Source: Alphaproteobacteria bacterium
Lineage (GTDB): Bacteria > Pseudomonadota > Alphaproteobacteria > MPNO01 > UBA2964
Length of the DNA stretch: 42,005 nt
Assembly (NCBI GenBank): GCA_009377375.1
Contig: WHUE01000029.1
Span: 1 to 42,005 of the forward strand
Direction of reading: 5' to 3'
Each line of letters begins with the position of its first letter. The first letter of the stretch is position 1. The position numbers were made by a program, and so were the translations under genes. Of the stretch, positions 32,934 to 41,330 are shown piece by piece. The notes beneath the pieces were generated by a model that was not told the DNA's origin, made no database searches, and was given only the letters and a program-made list of their open reading frames with translations.

Positions 32934-34802
32934 CTACTCCGCCGCGCGCGCGAAGGGGCGGAGCTGGGAGACGTCGCGCACAGCCCCGCGATCCGCGCTG
33001 GTGGTCAGCGCGGCATAGGCCTGCAGCGCGGCGCTGACGTGGCGGTCGCGGCCGGTCGGCATCCATGCGGCCTCGCCCCGCGCCTCCATCGCCTGGCGGC
33101 GGAGGGCGAGTTCCTCGTCAGATACGGCGAGGCGCAGCGAGCGGGCGGGGATGTCGATCTCGATGGTGTCGCCCTCCTCGACCAGCCCGATCGCCCCGCC
33201 CGCAGCGGCCTCTGGCGAGACATGACCGATGGAGAGCCCCGACGTGCCGCCGGAGAACCGGCCGTCGGTGATCAGCGCACAGTCCTTGCCCAGCCCCATC
33301 GATTTCAGGTAGCTGGTCGGGTACAGCATCTCCTGCATGCCGGGGCCGCCCTTCGGGCCCTCGTAGCGGATGACCACGACATCGCCGGGCTTCACCGTCT
33401 TCTTCAGGATTTTCTCGACGGCCTCGTCCTGGCTTTCGCAGATCACGGCGGGGCCGGAGAACTTATGGACGCTTGCGTCCACCCCCGCCGTCTTCACGAT
33501 GCAGCCCTTCAGCGCGATATTGCCGGTCAGCACCGCCAGCCCGCCATCCGTCGAATAGGCGTGTTCGACGTCGCGGATGCAGCCGCCCTCCCGGTCCTCG
33601 TCCAGCGAGTTGAAGCGGTTCGACTGGCTGAACGCCTGCTGCGTCGGCACCCCGCCCGGCGCCGCCATGTAGAACTTGCGGATTTCGGAATCGTCAGTGC
33701 GGCGGATGTCCCAGGTGTCGATGGCGTCGCCGATGGTGGGTGCATGCACGGTCGGCACGTGGCGCTTGATCAGCCCGCCGCGGTCCAACTCGCCCAGGAT
33801 CGCCATGATGCCGCCGGCCCGATGCACGTCCTCCATGTGGTAGAGCTGCGTCGCCGGGGCGACCTTGGCCAGGTTCGGCACCTTGCGCGACAGCCGGTCG
33901 ATGTCGGCCATGCCGAACGGCACCCCACCCTCGTTCGCCATCGCCATCAGGTGCAGCACGGTGTTGGTCGATCCTCCCATCGAGATGTCGAGCGACATCG
34001 CGTTCTCAAACCCGTCGGCGCAGGCGACCGAACGCGGCAGCACGCTGTCGTCGTCCTCCCGGTAGTACCGCCGGCAGAGATCGACGATCAACTCGCCCGC
34101 GCGCTCGAACAGCCGGCGTCGGTCCGAATGCGTCGCCAGCACTGAGCCGTTGCCCGGCAGCGCGAGGCCCAGCGCCTCCGCGAGACAGTTCATCGAGTTG
34201 GCGGTGAACATGCCCGAGCACGACCCGCAGGTCGGACAGGCATTGCGCTCGAACTCCTCCGCCTCGGCGTCGGTGACCGCGGGATCGGCGGCCTGGATCA
34301 TCGCGTCGATCAGGTCGACCGCGATCTCCTTGCCCTTGAAGGTCACCTTGCCCGCCTCCATCGGCCCGCCGGAGACGAACACGGCCGGAACGTTCAGCCG
34401 CATCGCCGCCATCAGCATGCCGGGCGTGATCTTGTCGCAGTTGGAGATGCACACCATCGCGTCGGCGCAATGGGCGTTCATCATGTATTCGACCGAATCC
34501 GCGATGATCTCGCGCGACGGCAGGCTGTAGAGCATGCCGGAATGGCCCATCGCGATGCCGTCGTCGACGGCGATGGTGTTGAACTCCTTGGCGACTCCGC
34601 CCGCCTTCTCGATCTGACGCGCGACGAGCTGGCCCAGGTTCTGCAGATGCACGTGGCCCGGCACGAACTGGGTGAAGGAATTGGCCACGGCGATGATCGG
34701 CTTGCCGAAATCGGAATCCTTCATGCCGGTGGCGCGCCAGAGCCCGCGCGCGCCTGCCATGTTGCGGCCATGGGTGGAGGTTCTCGATCTGTATTGCGGC
34801 AT
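32934..34802 (-). CDS. ilvD: Dihydroxy-acid dehydratase
   Basis: IlvD dehydrates dihydroxy-acids in valine, leucine and isoleucine synthesis, using an Fe-S cluster. The 622-residue protein begins [20 protein letters not shown]. Ligand cysteines lie in [14 protein letters not shown] (Cys 122) and [19 protein letters not shown] (Cys 192, 195), with [12 protein letters not shown] earlier and [20 protein letters not shown] near the C-terminus. Length fits the longer (about 610-620) class. Other branched-chain genes are not adjacent, although the nearby ThDP enzyme resembles acetolactate synthase. The upstream region shows no clear promoter. Confidence 0.97.
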   Translation of the reverse strand: MPQYRSRTSTHGRNMAGARGLWRATGMKDSDFGKPIIAVANSFTQFVPGHVHLQNLGQLVARQIEKAGGVAKEFNTIAVDDGIAMGHSGMLYSLPSREIIADSVEYMMNAHCADAMVCISNCDKITPGMLMAAMRLNVPAVFVSGGPMEAGKVTFKGKEIAVDLIDAMIQAADPAVTDAEAEEFERNACPTCGSCSGMFTANSMNCLAEALGLALPGNGSVLATHSDRRRLFERAGELIVDLCRRYYREDDDSVLPRSVACADGFENAMSLDISMGGSTNTVLHLMAMANEGGVPFGMADIDRLSRKVPNLAKVAPATQLYHMEDVHRAGGIMAILGELDRGGLIKRHVPTVHAPTIGDAIDTWDIRRTDDSEIRKFYMAAPGGVPTQQAFSQSNRFNSLDEDREGGCIRDVEHAYSTDGGLAVLTGNIALKGCIVKTAGVDASVHKFSGPAVICESQDEAVEKILKKTVKPGDVVVIRYEGPKGGPGMQEMLYPTSYLKSMGLGKDCALITDGRFSGGTSGLSIGHVSPEAAAGGAIGLVEEGDTIEIDIPARSLRLAVSDEELALRRQAMEARGEAAWMPTGRDRHVSAALQAYAALTTSADRGAVRDVSQLRPFARAAE

Positions 34803-34900
34803 AGCTGTCGCCCGTGTCCGGAGTTTCGCCCTGTGCCGGGGAAAATAGTGCGCAAACCGCAGATTGGCTAGGGACTCATGCTCCGCGGGGGCTTGGCGCG

Positions 34901-35803
34901 TCAGGCGTTGAGCAGGCTCGCCTCGCGATAGGCCTGCGCCGCACCGGGGTGCAGCTTCGCCCCGCCCGGCTCATGCTCCGCGGCGCCGTGCGCGCGCAGC
35001 GGCTCGTACAGCGCGGCCAAGCCGCGATAGAGCGGCAGCGCGGCGGCGAGCGCGTCGGCGTTGGCGACCATCGCGGCGACGACGTCGCGCACCAGCCCCG
35101 GATCGACCCGCCCATGGGTGGCGACGATGTTGAGCACGCCGACCTGGTCGCTGTCGGCATCCAGCCCGCGGAAGGCGTCGCGCGGCAGCGTCGCGCGACG
35201 GTAGAACTCGACCGCGTCGAGCACGGCATCGAGCTGGCCGGGCTGGTACTGCAGCACGCGGACCTCGCAGCGGTTTGCGAGATCCGTCATCACCGTGTTC
35301 GGCACCGGGCATTGCCACTGCACGTCCACGCGGCCCGCCGCCAGCGCGTCGGCGCCGTCGCCGAAATTCATGTTGATCGGCGTGAACTCCCCGAAGCCGA
35401 TGCCGAGCGTGCCGAAGATGTTGTGGACATGCTGCACCATGCCGCTGTCCTTCGGCCCGATGACCACGCGGCGGCCGCGCATGTCATCGAGGGTCAGAAT
35501 ATCGCTGTCGCGGCGGACGACGAAGAACATCGGTCCCGCATTGGCCGGCGACGCCATGCGCAGCGCGATGGGCGCGGTGAACGGCGCCTCGCCCCGCAGC
35601 GCGCGGCCGATCCAGTTCGACGCCATGAAGCCGAACTCGATCTCGCCCCGGCCCAACGCCTCGGCATTGCCGACGCTGGCGCTTTCCACCGGGACCAGCT
35701 CGATCTCGCCGATATCGGTGCGCTCGCGCAGCATCGCCGCGAGCGCCGCGCCCTGGCTGTGGAACGTGCCGCCGGTCTCGTTGGTGCCGATGCGGATTTT
35801 CAT
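34901..35803 (-). CDS. TAXI-family solute-binding protein without signal peptide
   Basis: The protein has the TRAP-associated extracytoplasmic immunogenic (TAXI) fold: [20 protein letters not shown] at the start, then [40 protein letters not shown] and [24 protein letters not shown] proteins normally bind small acids in the periplasm for a TRAP transporter and are about 320 residues with a signal peptide. This one has 300 residues and begins directly with the first strand, with no hydrophobic leader. No upstream in-frame start with a leader was found. No TRAP membrane subunit gene is adjacent; the neighbours are ilvD and an NSS transporter. GGGAAGGGCACGGGG before the ATG holds a ribosome site. 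Confidence 0.85.
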   Translation of the reverse strand: MKIRIGTNETGGTFHSQGAALAAMLRERTDIGEIELVPVESASVGNAEALGRGEIEFGFMASNWIGRALRGEAPFTAPIALRMASPANAGPMFFVVRRDSDILTLDDMRGRRVVIGPKDSGMVQHVHNIFGTLGIGFGEFTPINMNFGDGADALAAGRVDVQWQCPVPNTVMTDLANRCEVRVLQYQPGQLDAVLDAVEFYRRATLPRDAFRGLDADSDQVGVLNIVATHGRVDPGLVRDVVAAMVANADALAAALPLYRGLAALYEPLRAHGAAEHEPGGAKLHPGAAQAYREASLLNA

Positions 35804-35925
35804 GCCCCGTGCCCTTCCCTGCCTGCCCGGCGGATGATAGTCGCGCCGGGCAGCGCGGGAAAGGTCGCGGGATCGGCCCCCGCCTCGACCGTCTCTCCGC
35901 GGCCTGACCCGATTCGTGTCGGCTG

Positions 35926-35954
35926 TTGGCGCGGAGCGTACGGGTGCGTAGTCT
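35926..35954 (+). promoter_or_regulatory. Candidate promoter of the NSS transporter
   Basis: TTGGCG (35926-35931) and TAGTCT (35949-35954) are 17 bases apart, with the gene start 32 bases downstream. The match to consensus is modest. Confidence 0.3.
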
Positions 35955-35985
35955 CGTCTCCGGCAGGCAACGACCGGAGACGTGG

Positions 35986-37326
35986 ATGGCGACGGCAGCG
36001 GATGGCCGCGGAAACTGGGGATCCCGGGCCGGTTTTGTGCTGGCCGCGAGCGGCTCCGCGGTCGGGCTCGGCAATATCTGGAAGTTTCCCTACATGGCCG
36101 GCGAAAATGGCGGCGCGGCCTTCCTGATCGTCTACCTCGCCATCGTCTTCACCATCGGCATAAGCGTGATGCTGTGCGAGTTCGTCATCGGACGGGCCTC
36201 CGAGCGCAGCCCGGTCGGCGCCTTCGCGAAGCTGCGCGGCGGCGCATGGCCGATCGTCGGCTTCCTCGGCGTCGCCGCCGGGTTCATCATCCTGTCCTTC
36301 TACAGCGTGGTCGCCGGCTGGGCTGTCGCCTATGTGTTCAAGTCCGCCCTCGGCCTGCTGCAGACCTCGGATCCGGCGGCGCTCGGCAGGCTGTTCGGCG
36401 ACTTCTCCTCGCACCCGTGGGAGCCGATCCTCTACCACGCGGCCTTCATGGCGATGACGGTGGCCGTGGTGATCGCGGGGATCGAGCACGGCATCGAGCG
36501 TGCCTGCAAGATACTGCTGCCGCTGCTGTTCCTGATCCTGGTCGCGCTGGCGGTGCGCTCGCTGACCCTGCCCGGGGCGATGGAGGGACTGAAATTCTAC
36601 CTCTACCCCGATTTCTCCAAGGTCAGCGCCCAGATGGTGAACGGCGCCCTGTCGCAGGCCTTCTTCTCGCTGTCGCTGGGGATGGGGGCGATGATCACTT
36701 ACGGCTCCTACCTCGCCCGCCATGAGAACCTGACCCGCGCGACGCTGATGGTGACGCTGTTCGACACCGCCGTCGCCTTCATCGCAGGGCTGGTGATCCT
36801 GCCCGCCGTATTCGCGTTCTCGTTCGACCCGTCGGCGGGGCCGGGGCTGGTGTTCATCACCCTGCCCGCGGTGTTCGCCAAGATGCCGGCGGGGGTGGTT
36901 TTCGCCGTGCTGTTCTTCGTCCTGCTGACGATCGCGGCGCTGACCTCGGCGGTCTCCCTGCTGGAGGTCGTGGTGTCCTATTTCGTCGACCAGCGCGGCA
37001 TGCGCCGCAAGCGCAGCGCGGTGGTCGCGGGCGGGCTGACCTTCCTGCTCGGCATCCCGTCTTCGCTGTCGCTCGGACTGTGGAAGGACCACACGATCGC
37101 CGGCAAGGATTTCCTGTCGCTGATGGATTACGTCGGGTCCAACCTGCTGCTGCCGCTGGGCGGGATCGCGGTGACGCTGTTCGTCGGCTGGGTCATCCTG
37201 CCGCGCGCGCTGGAGGAAGCGACCAGCCGCGGCGCGCACCCGTTTTCGCTGGCCCGCGGCTGGGTGTTCATCTGCCGCTGGGTCGCGCCCGTGGCCATCG
37301 GCTGGATCCTGATCGGCGGGCTGTAG
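35986..37326 (+). CDS. Neurotransmitter:sodium symporter (NSS) family transporter
   Basis: A sodium-coupled importer of amino acids or related amines in the inner membrane. The 446-residue protein has about 12 hydrophobic segments. The N-terminal hallmark is WGSRAGFVLAASGSAVGLGN followed by IWKFPYMAGENGGAAFLIVY, which forms helix 1 with its unwound sodium/substrate site. FSLSLGMGAMITYGSYL is helix 6. The start ATG at 35986 has CCGGAGA upstream; an in-frame start at 35926 lies inside the promoter region and is less likely. Substrate is not predictable. It ends 11 bp before the convergent corA. Confidence 0.92.
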   Translation: MATAADGRGNWGSRAGFVLAASGSAVGLGNIWKFPYMAGENGGAAFLIVYLAIVFTIGISVMLCEFVIGRASERSPVGAFAKLRGGAWPIVGFLGVAAGFIILSFYSVVAGWAVAYVFKSALGLLQTSDPAALGRLFGDFSSHPWEPILYHAAFMAMTVAVVIAGIEHGIERACKILLPLLFLILVALAVRSLTLPGAMEGLKFYLYPDFSKVSAQMVNGALSQAFFSLSLGMGAMITYGSYLARHENLTRATLMVTLFDTAVAFIAGLVILPAVFAFSFDPSAGPGLVFITLPAVFAKMPAGVVFAVLFFVLLTIAALTSAVSLLEVVVSYFVDQRGMRRKRSAVVAGGLTFLLGIPSSLSLGLWKDHTIAGKDFLSLMDYVGSNLLLPLGGIAVTLFVGWVILPRALEEATSRGAHPFSLARGWVFICRWVAPVAIGWILIGGL

Positions 37327-37337
37327 GCCTGCGCCGG

Positions 37338-38495
37338 TCACTCCGCCGCCCGACCCCCGCCGCGCCTGCGCCGATGGCGGCCGAGGCGGCCGAGCCATCC
37401 CCTGCGGCGGAACCATAGCAGCATGCCGCCGGCCACGGCCAACATCAGCCCGAGCGCGAACGGATAGCCGTAGGCCCAGCGCAGCTCCGGCATGTTCCAC
37501 GGCGATGCGTCGGCATCGAAATTCATGCCGTAGATGCCGGTGATCACCGTCAGCGGCATGAAGATCGTGGCGATGATGGTGAGCACCATCATGACCTCGT
37601 TGAGCCGCTTGCTGACGGTGGACAGGTGTATGTCGACCAGGTCGCTCGCCACTTCGCGATAGGTTTCCAGCAGATCCATGAGCTGGATCGTGTGGTCGAA
37701 GCAGTCGCGCAGGAACACCCGCGTCTGGTCGGACACCAGCGCGCTGTCGTCGCGGATCAGCACGTTCAGCATCTCGCGCTGGGGCCAAACGCAGCGGCGC
37801 ACCGCCAGCAGCTCGCGCTTCAGCCGGTGGATGCGGGCGTTGAGATCGTCCCCGGCATCCTCCATCGCCTCCGCCTCCAGCGTTTCCAGCCGTTCGCCGT
37901 CCTGTTCCAGCACGGGAAAGAACGCGTCGGTCACAGCGTCGAGCAGGGCGTAAAGCAGGTAATCGGGACCGGACTTCCGGATGCGGCCGCGATTCTCCGT
38001 GATGCGGCGGCGCACCGAATCGAAGCAGTCGCCGGGCCGTTCCTGGAAGGTGAGGATGAAGTCCCGCCCGAGAAAGATGCTGACCTGTTCCGTCTTCAGC
38101 GGCACGAGATGCCTGCCGTCCTTCGTCTGCGGCATGCGTGTGCAGACGAACAGGTGATCCCCGTACTCTTCGACCTTGGGTCGCTGGTGGACGTTGACCA
38201 CGTCTTCCAGCGCCAGCATATGCAGGTTGAAGAGCCTGCCCAGCGCAGTCAGCACGCCGGTGTCGCCCAGCCCCTGCACGTCGATCCAGGTGACGGGCCG
38301 GCGACCGACGACGCCGTCCAGCGCCTCCGGCGTCTCGATATCGATGGACTCCGCCGATGCCTCGCCATAGGCGATCGCACGGATGCGCGGCCGGGGCGAG
38401 GCCGGGTCGGCGATCAGCGTCCCCGGCGGCGCGCCCGGCGCAGCGCGGCGGCGGGTGCGGCGAATGGACGATCCGGCCCGTTCGGTGTCGGTCAT
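37338..38495 (-). CDS. corA: CorA-family divalent cation transporter
   Basis: CorA proteins are pentameric Mg channels, with some members exporting Zn. The 385-residue protein has a long cytoplasmic funnel (about 1-300) and two C-terminal helices. The gating/selectivity motif GMN is at residues 323-325 in GIYGMNFDADASPWNMPELR. Helix one precedes it (VMMVLTIIATIFMPLTVIT), and helix two is YPFALGLMLAVAGGMLLWF. The C-terminal tail is very basic (RRRGWLGRLGRHRRRR). It is convergent with the NSS gene with 11 bp between stops. Start ATG at 38495. Mg versus Zn specificity is not resolvable. Confidence 0.94.
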   Translation of the reverse strand: MTDTERAGSSIRRTRRRAAPGAPPGTLIADPASPRPRIRAIAYGEASAESIDIETPEALDGVVGRRPVTWIDVQGLGDTGVLTALGRLFNLHMLALEDVVNVHQRPKVEEYGDHLFVCTRMPQTKDGRHLVPLKTEQVSIFLGRDFILTFQERPGDCFDSVRRRITENRGRIRKSGPDYLLYALLDAVTDAFFPVLEQDGERLETLEAEAMEDAGDDLNARIHRLKRELLAVRRCVWPQREMLNVLIRDDSALVSDQTRVFLRDCFDHTIQLMDLLETYREVASDLVDIHLSTVSKRLNEVMMVLTIIATIFMPLTVITGIYGMNFDADASPWNMPELRWAYGYPFALGLMLAVAGGMLLWFRRRGWLGRLGRHRRRRGGGRAAE

Positions 38496-38583
38496 GGAGC
38501 ATTACCGGTCAGGGAGGGCATGGGCGGCAGGGATCATAGCCACGGCCGCGCGGTTCGCGAAGCCCCTTGCCGGCCCGCCCGGG

Positions 38584-38616
38584 CAAATGCGAAGGGGCCG
38601 GCTCATGGCCGGCCCC
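38584..38616 (-). terminator. Hairpin terminator after the small exported protein
   Basis: GGGGCCGG (38594-38601) and CCGGCCCC (38609-38616) form an 8-bp stem with a 7-base loop. On the minus strand it is followed by TTCGCATTTGC. It lies 26 bases after the stop of the exported-protein gene. The U-run is poor, so confidence is moderate. Confidence 0.55.
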
Positions 38617-38641
38617 GCGTTCCGGACGCGGACGCGCCCGG

Positions 38642-39097
38642 TCAGTCGATCTTCTGCCAGCTCCCGTCGGGCTGCTGGCAGGCCGTGCCGTACGCGCTGT
38701 GCGTCTGCCCGCCGATGACCACGGTTTCGGTGTATTCGCGGCAGTAGGAGGAAGCGACCTGAGGCGGAGGCGGCGACGCGATCGCCCCCGGCGCCGGGAC
38801 ATAGACCACCGTCGGCGGCGACTGATACGACTGATAGACCGTCACCGGCGGCCGGACGACGTAGACCGGCCGCGGACGGCTTATCACCACCACCCGGCGC
38901 GGCCCGCGCCAGTGCTTCGCGTGATGCCGTCCGTGATGGCGGTATCGGTGGCCGTAATGGCCGTGATGGCCGCTGCCGACCTTGATCGACAGGCCCGAGC
39001 TCTTGTACCAGGAATCCGCGGCGGCCGGAGCGGCCGCGAACGCGGCGATCGTCAGCATCGCCGCGGCGATTGCCGCTGTCTTGAGCAGGATTTTCAT
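38642..39097 (-). CDS. Small exported protein, His-rich, C-terminal surface-antigen motif
   Basis: A 151-residue secreted protein. The signal peptide is clear ([20 protein letters not shown], then AAAPAAADS with cleavage likely before Asp 28). A histidine/arginine-rich segment follows ([19 protein letters not shown], about 42-60), then a Pro-rich linker. The C-terminal domain has two cysteines, [20 protein letters not shown] and [14 protein letters not shown]. It closely resembles that of the next gene and the RT0821/Lpp0805 surface-protein type. The frame is open upstream but the ATG at 39097 with AGGGAGGATGTC gives the signal peptide. The two cysteines may form a disulfide. Function unknown; metal binding by the His-rich part is a guess. 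Confidence 0.82.
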   Translation of the reverse strand: MKILLKTAAIAAAMLTIAAFAAAPAAADSWYKSSGLSIKVGSGHHGHYGHRYRHHGRHHAKHWRGPRRVVVISRPRPVYVVRPPVTVYQSYQSPPTVVYVPAPGAIASPPPPQVASSYCREYTETVVIGGQTHSAYGTACQQPDGSWQKID

Positions 39098-39147
39098 GAC
39101 ATCCTCCCTTTCATGCCCGCGCACGTGATGCCCGCGCGCGGCGCGCA

Positions 39148-39642
39148 TCAGTTGACGACCTGCCAGCTGCCGTCGGGCTGGCGGCAGGCGGTGCCGTAGC
39201 CGTGCTGCTCGCGCCCGCCGACGACGACGGTCTGCTGGTACTCGCGGCAGTACTGGCCGCCGCCGGCCTGGTAGGTGCGCACCGGCGTCACCGTGCCGGA
39301 ATGGCCGGTGTCCGGGTTGACCCAGCGTGCCGTGGCGCCGACCGGCGCGGTTTCCAGCGCGGCGTGCTGGGTCTGTGCGGCATAGGCCCGGTCGGCGCGG
39401 TCCAGCGACTTGCCGGTCTCCGAGCCCAGCATCATGCCCAGGACCGCGCCAGCCGCCGTGGCGGCGAGCTGGCCCGAGCCGCCGCCGACCTTGGAGCCGA
39501 GCAGCCCGCCCAGCGCGCCCCCGACCGCGGCGCCGCCGAGCTGCTTGTTGCCGTAGTCGCTGCCGGCACAGGCGCCGAGCGAGCCGATCAGGATCACGGG
39601 AATGGCGACGCGGGAAACGGATTTCACGATGCTTCTGTTCAT
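39148..39642 (-). CDS. 17-kDa surface antigen-like lipoprotein, glycine zipper
   Basis: A 164-residue outer-membrane lipoprotein. Signal and lipobox are [20 protein letters not shown] (LGAC, Cys 25). A glycine-zipper segment [20 protein letters not shown] and [18 protein letters not shown] follow, as in Rickettsia 17-kDa antigens. The C-terminal domain, [20 protein letters not shown] and [14 protein letters not shown], is shared with the neighbouring exported protein. GAGGTGAGGAGAA precedes the ATG at 39642. The frame continues upstream only through the valS remnant and is not the same gene. It may tether or stabilise the outer membrane. Confidence 0.85.
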   Translation of the reverse strand: MNRSIVKSVSRVAIPVILIGSLGACAGSDYGNKQLGGAAVGGALGGLLGSKVGGGSGQLAATAAGAVLGMMLGSETGKSLDRADRAYAAQTQHAALETAPVGATARWVNPDTGHSGTVTPVRTYQAGGGQYCREYQQTVVVGGREQHGYGTACRQPDGSWQVVN

Positions 39643-39759
39643 GGCGGTTCTCCTCACCTCGCGGCGTTCAGTCGCGAAAATAATATGGGGAGCGCCCGCA
39701 TGCCGCGCGCCAAAAAATGTACGAAATTGTATCAGCGGACGGCAGGAACGGCGGAAAAC

Positions 39760-39953
39760 GGGCCGCCCGCCATCGAGACCCCGCTTCTCCCACAGCTCCT
39801 CGGTCACGACGGCATGCCCGGATGCATCAGGGTGCAGCAGCGTGTCCAGCGCCCAGGCGGTGCAGGCCCGGGTCTCCGCCCGCGCGCCGGCATCGTCCCC
39901 GGCGAGGATCGGCTTGGTGAATTCCGGCGGGGGCCACGGAATGGTCACACGCG
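39760..39953 (-). pseudogene. Decayed fragment of valS
   Basis: About 194 bp are homologous to the internal part of the valS copy at 41812-42005, same strand. Translated, it reads PWPPPEFTKPILAGDD, then AGARAETRACTAWALDTLLH, a garbled stretch PDASGHAVV, then TEELWEKRG. A one-base deletion and a nearby one-base insertion shift the frame and restore it. No start or stop bounds it, and similarity fades before 39760. It is a non-functional remnant. It lies between the lipoprotein gene and the glycosyltransferase. Confidence 0.85.
39899..39953. repeat. 55-bp exact repeat, copy 1 (inside valS remnant)
   Basis: From 39899 to 39953 every base equals the last 55 bases of the window (41951-42005). The base before each copy differs (C here, G there). 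Beyond 39953 copy 1 continues into CACACATCCGG, whereas the window simply ends after copy 2. Confidence 0.95.
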
Positions 39954-40070
39954 CACACATCCGGCCGGAAGAAGATGTATCTGACTGGAGTCCCGCAGGA
40001 CTCCGACGGGGTATTGGCAATGCTTCAGCATAGTCCTCCAGACGCTCTCGCGTGCGGTGAGCCGAGAGCG

Positions 40071-41330
40071 ATGGCCGACGTGCCGCAGCCGCACGTCGCG
40101 CTCTTCGTTCACGACCTTGCGGATTCCGGCACGACCAAGCGCGCGGAACAGCTTTTGGAACAGGGCTGCGCGGTGCATGTCCTCGGCTTCCGGCGGTTTC
40201 GTTACAACCTCGACCGCGTGCCGCCGTGGCCGCACGTCACTCTCGGCCGCACAAGCGACGGTCGATACTGGCAGCGCATCCTGGCGATGACCGCGGCCCT
40301 CCGCGTGCTGTACCGGAACCGGAAGCAGCTGCGTGAAGCCGATGTGCTTTATGCCCGGAACATCGACCAGCTGTTACTCGCGCTGGGGGCCGATGCATTG
40401 TTCAAATTGCGCAAAACGATTGCCTATGAAGTCCTGGACGTTCAGCCGATCATGGCCCGGCATGGCGCCTTTCCGAAGTTCCTTCGGACTGTCGAACGCC
40501 TCTGCCTTTCGAAAATCGGGCTGCTGGTCGTCTCCTCGCCGGCGTTCCATCGCAGCTATTACGGTCCGGTGCAGCGTTATTCAGGCCCATGGTACCTGCT
40601 CGAAAACAAGCTCCGGAATTCGGCAGTGACGCTCCTGGAGCGCCCGCGTCCGAACCGGGGGAGCGATGATTCGTGGCGGCGCGGTTACCGTTGGGTTGTA
40701 GCGTATTACGGGCTCATCCGCGGCCAGGCGACGTTTGACCTGATCGTGAGGCTCGCAGAACGGCTCCAGAGCACGGTCCTGTTCAAGTTCCGCGGCATTC
40801 TGACGACGGTGGATGAAAGCAGTTTCCACGCCGCGCTGCGGCGTCTTCCCAATCTCGTCTACGAGGGCGATTACGCGATCCCGCGCGATCTGCCCGAATT
40901 GTATGGCTCCACCGATTTCGTGTGGGCTCTGGATCTGGAGAACGTCGAGAGCAACTCCCGCTGGCTGCTGCCATGCCGATTCTACGAGGCAGGCCTCTTC
41001 GGAGTACCGTCCCTGGCGGTAAAGGGGTTCGAGTTCGGAGACGTGGTGGAACGGCTGGACGTGGGCTGGACGTTTGCGCCCCCCTTTGAAGATGCAATCG
41101 CCGGCTTTCTGGAAACGCTGAGCGTCGCCGGTTACGAAAGCGTCCGCCAGAGACTGCTCGCCCTCCCTCGTTCGACCTTTCTGCAGGGCGACGATATCGG
41201 CGGACTCTGCCGCGCCATCCTGCCCGCGCGGCCCGGAACGACTGGACAGGCCCGCGAACGCCGGTCCGGCGAAACGGCTACGCCGTTTCCAGCCGGCGGA
41301 GCGCGGCGGCCAGGCGCTCGCGCGCGCTGA
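40071..41330 (+). CDS. ExoL-like glycosyltransferase (GT-B fold)
   Basis: A 419-residue cytosolic glycosyltransferase, probably adding a sugar in exopolysaccharide or surface glycan synthesis. Motifs typical of the ExoL-type group are DVLYARNIDQLLLALGADAL, EVLDVQPIMARHG, LLVVSSPAFHRSYYGPVQRY with the next residues SGPWYLLENKL, and the donor-site region WLLPCRFYEAGLFGVPSLAV. The start ATG at 40071 with CCGAGAGCG is preferred over the in-frame 39975, which lies in the remnant region. No other polysaccharide gene is beside it. It overlaps the 3' end of valS by 53 bp on the other strand. Its codons look less GC-biased than the neighbours, so transfer is possible. Confidence 0.8.
   Translation: MADVPQPHVALFVHDLADSGTTKRAEQLLEQGCAVHVLGFRRFRYNLDRVPPWPHVTLGRTSDGRYWQRILAMTAALRVLYRNRKQLREADVLYARNIDQLLLALGADALFKLRKTIAYEVLDVQPIMARHGAFPKFLRTVERLCLSKIGLLVVSSPAFHRSYYGPVQRYSGPWYLLENKLRNSAVTLLERPRPNRGSDDSWRRGYRWVVAYYGLIRGQATFDLIVRLAERLQSTVLFKFRGILTTVDESSFHAALRRLPNLVYEGDYAIPRDLPELYGSTDFVWALDLENVESNSRWLLPCRFYEAGLFGVPSLAVKGFEFGDVVERLDVGWTFAPPFEDAIAGFLETLSVAGYESVRQRLLALPRSTFLQGDDIGGLCRAILPARPGTTGQARERRSGETATPFPAGGARRPGARAR

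Noticed and set aside
35800-38502. Long antisense frame of about 900 codons over the NSS and corA genes
   Set aside because: It is a shadow of real genes in high-GC DNA; its translation is low-complexity, rich in R, A, G and H, with no motif.
39975-40070. Upstream in-frame start for the glycosyltransferase
   Set aside because: The extra 32 residues have no family similarity, and the ATG at 40071 has a better ribosome site.
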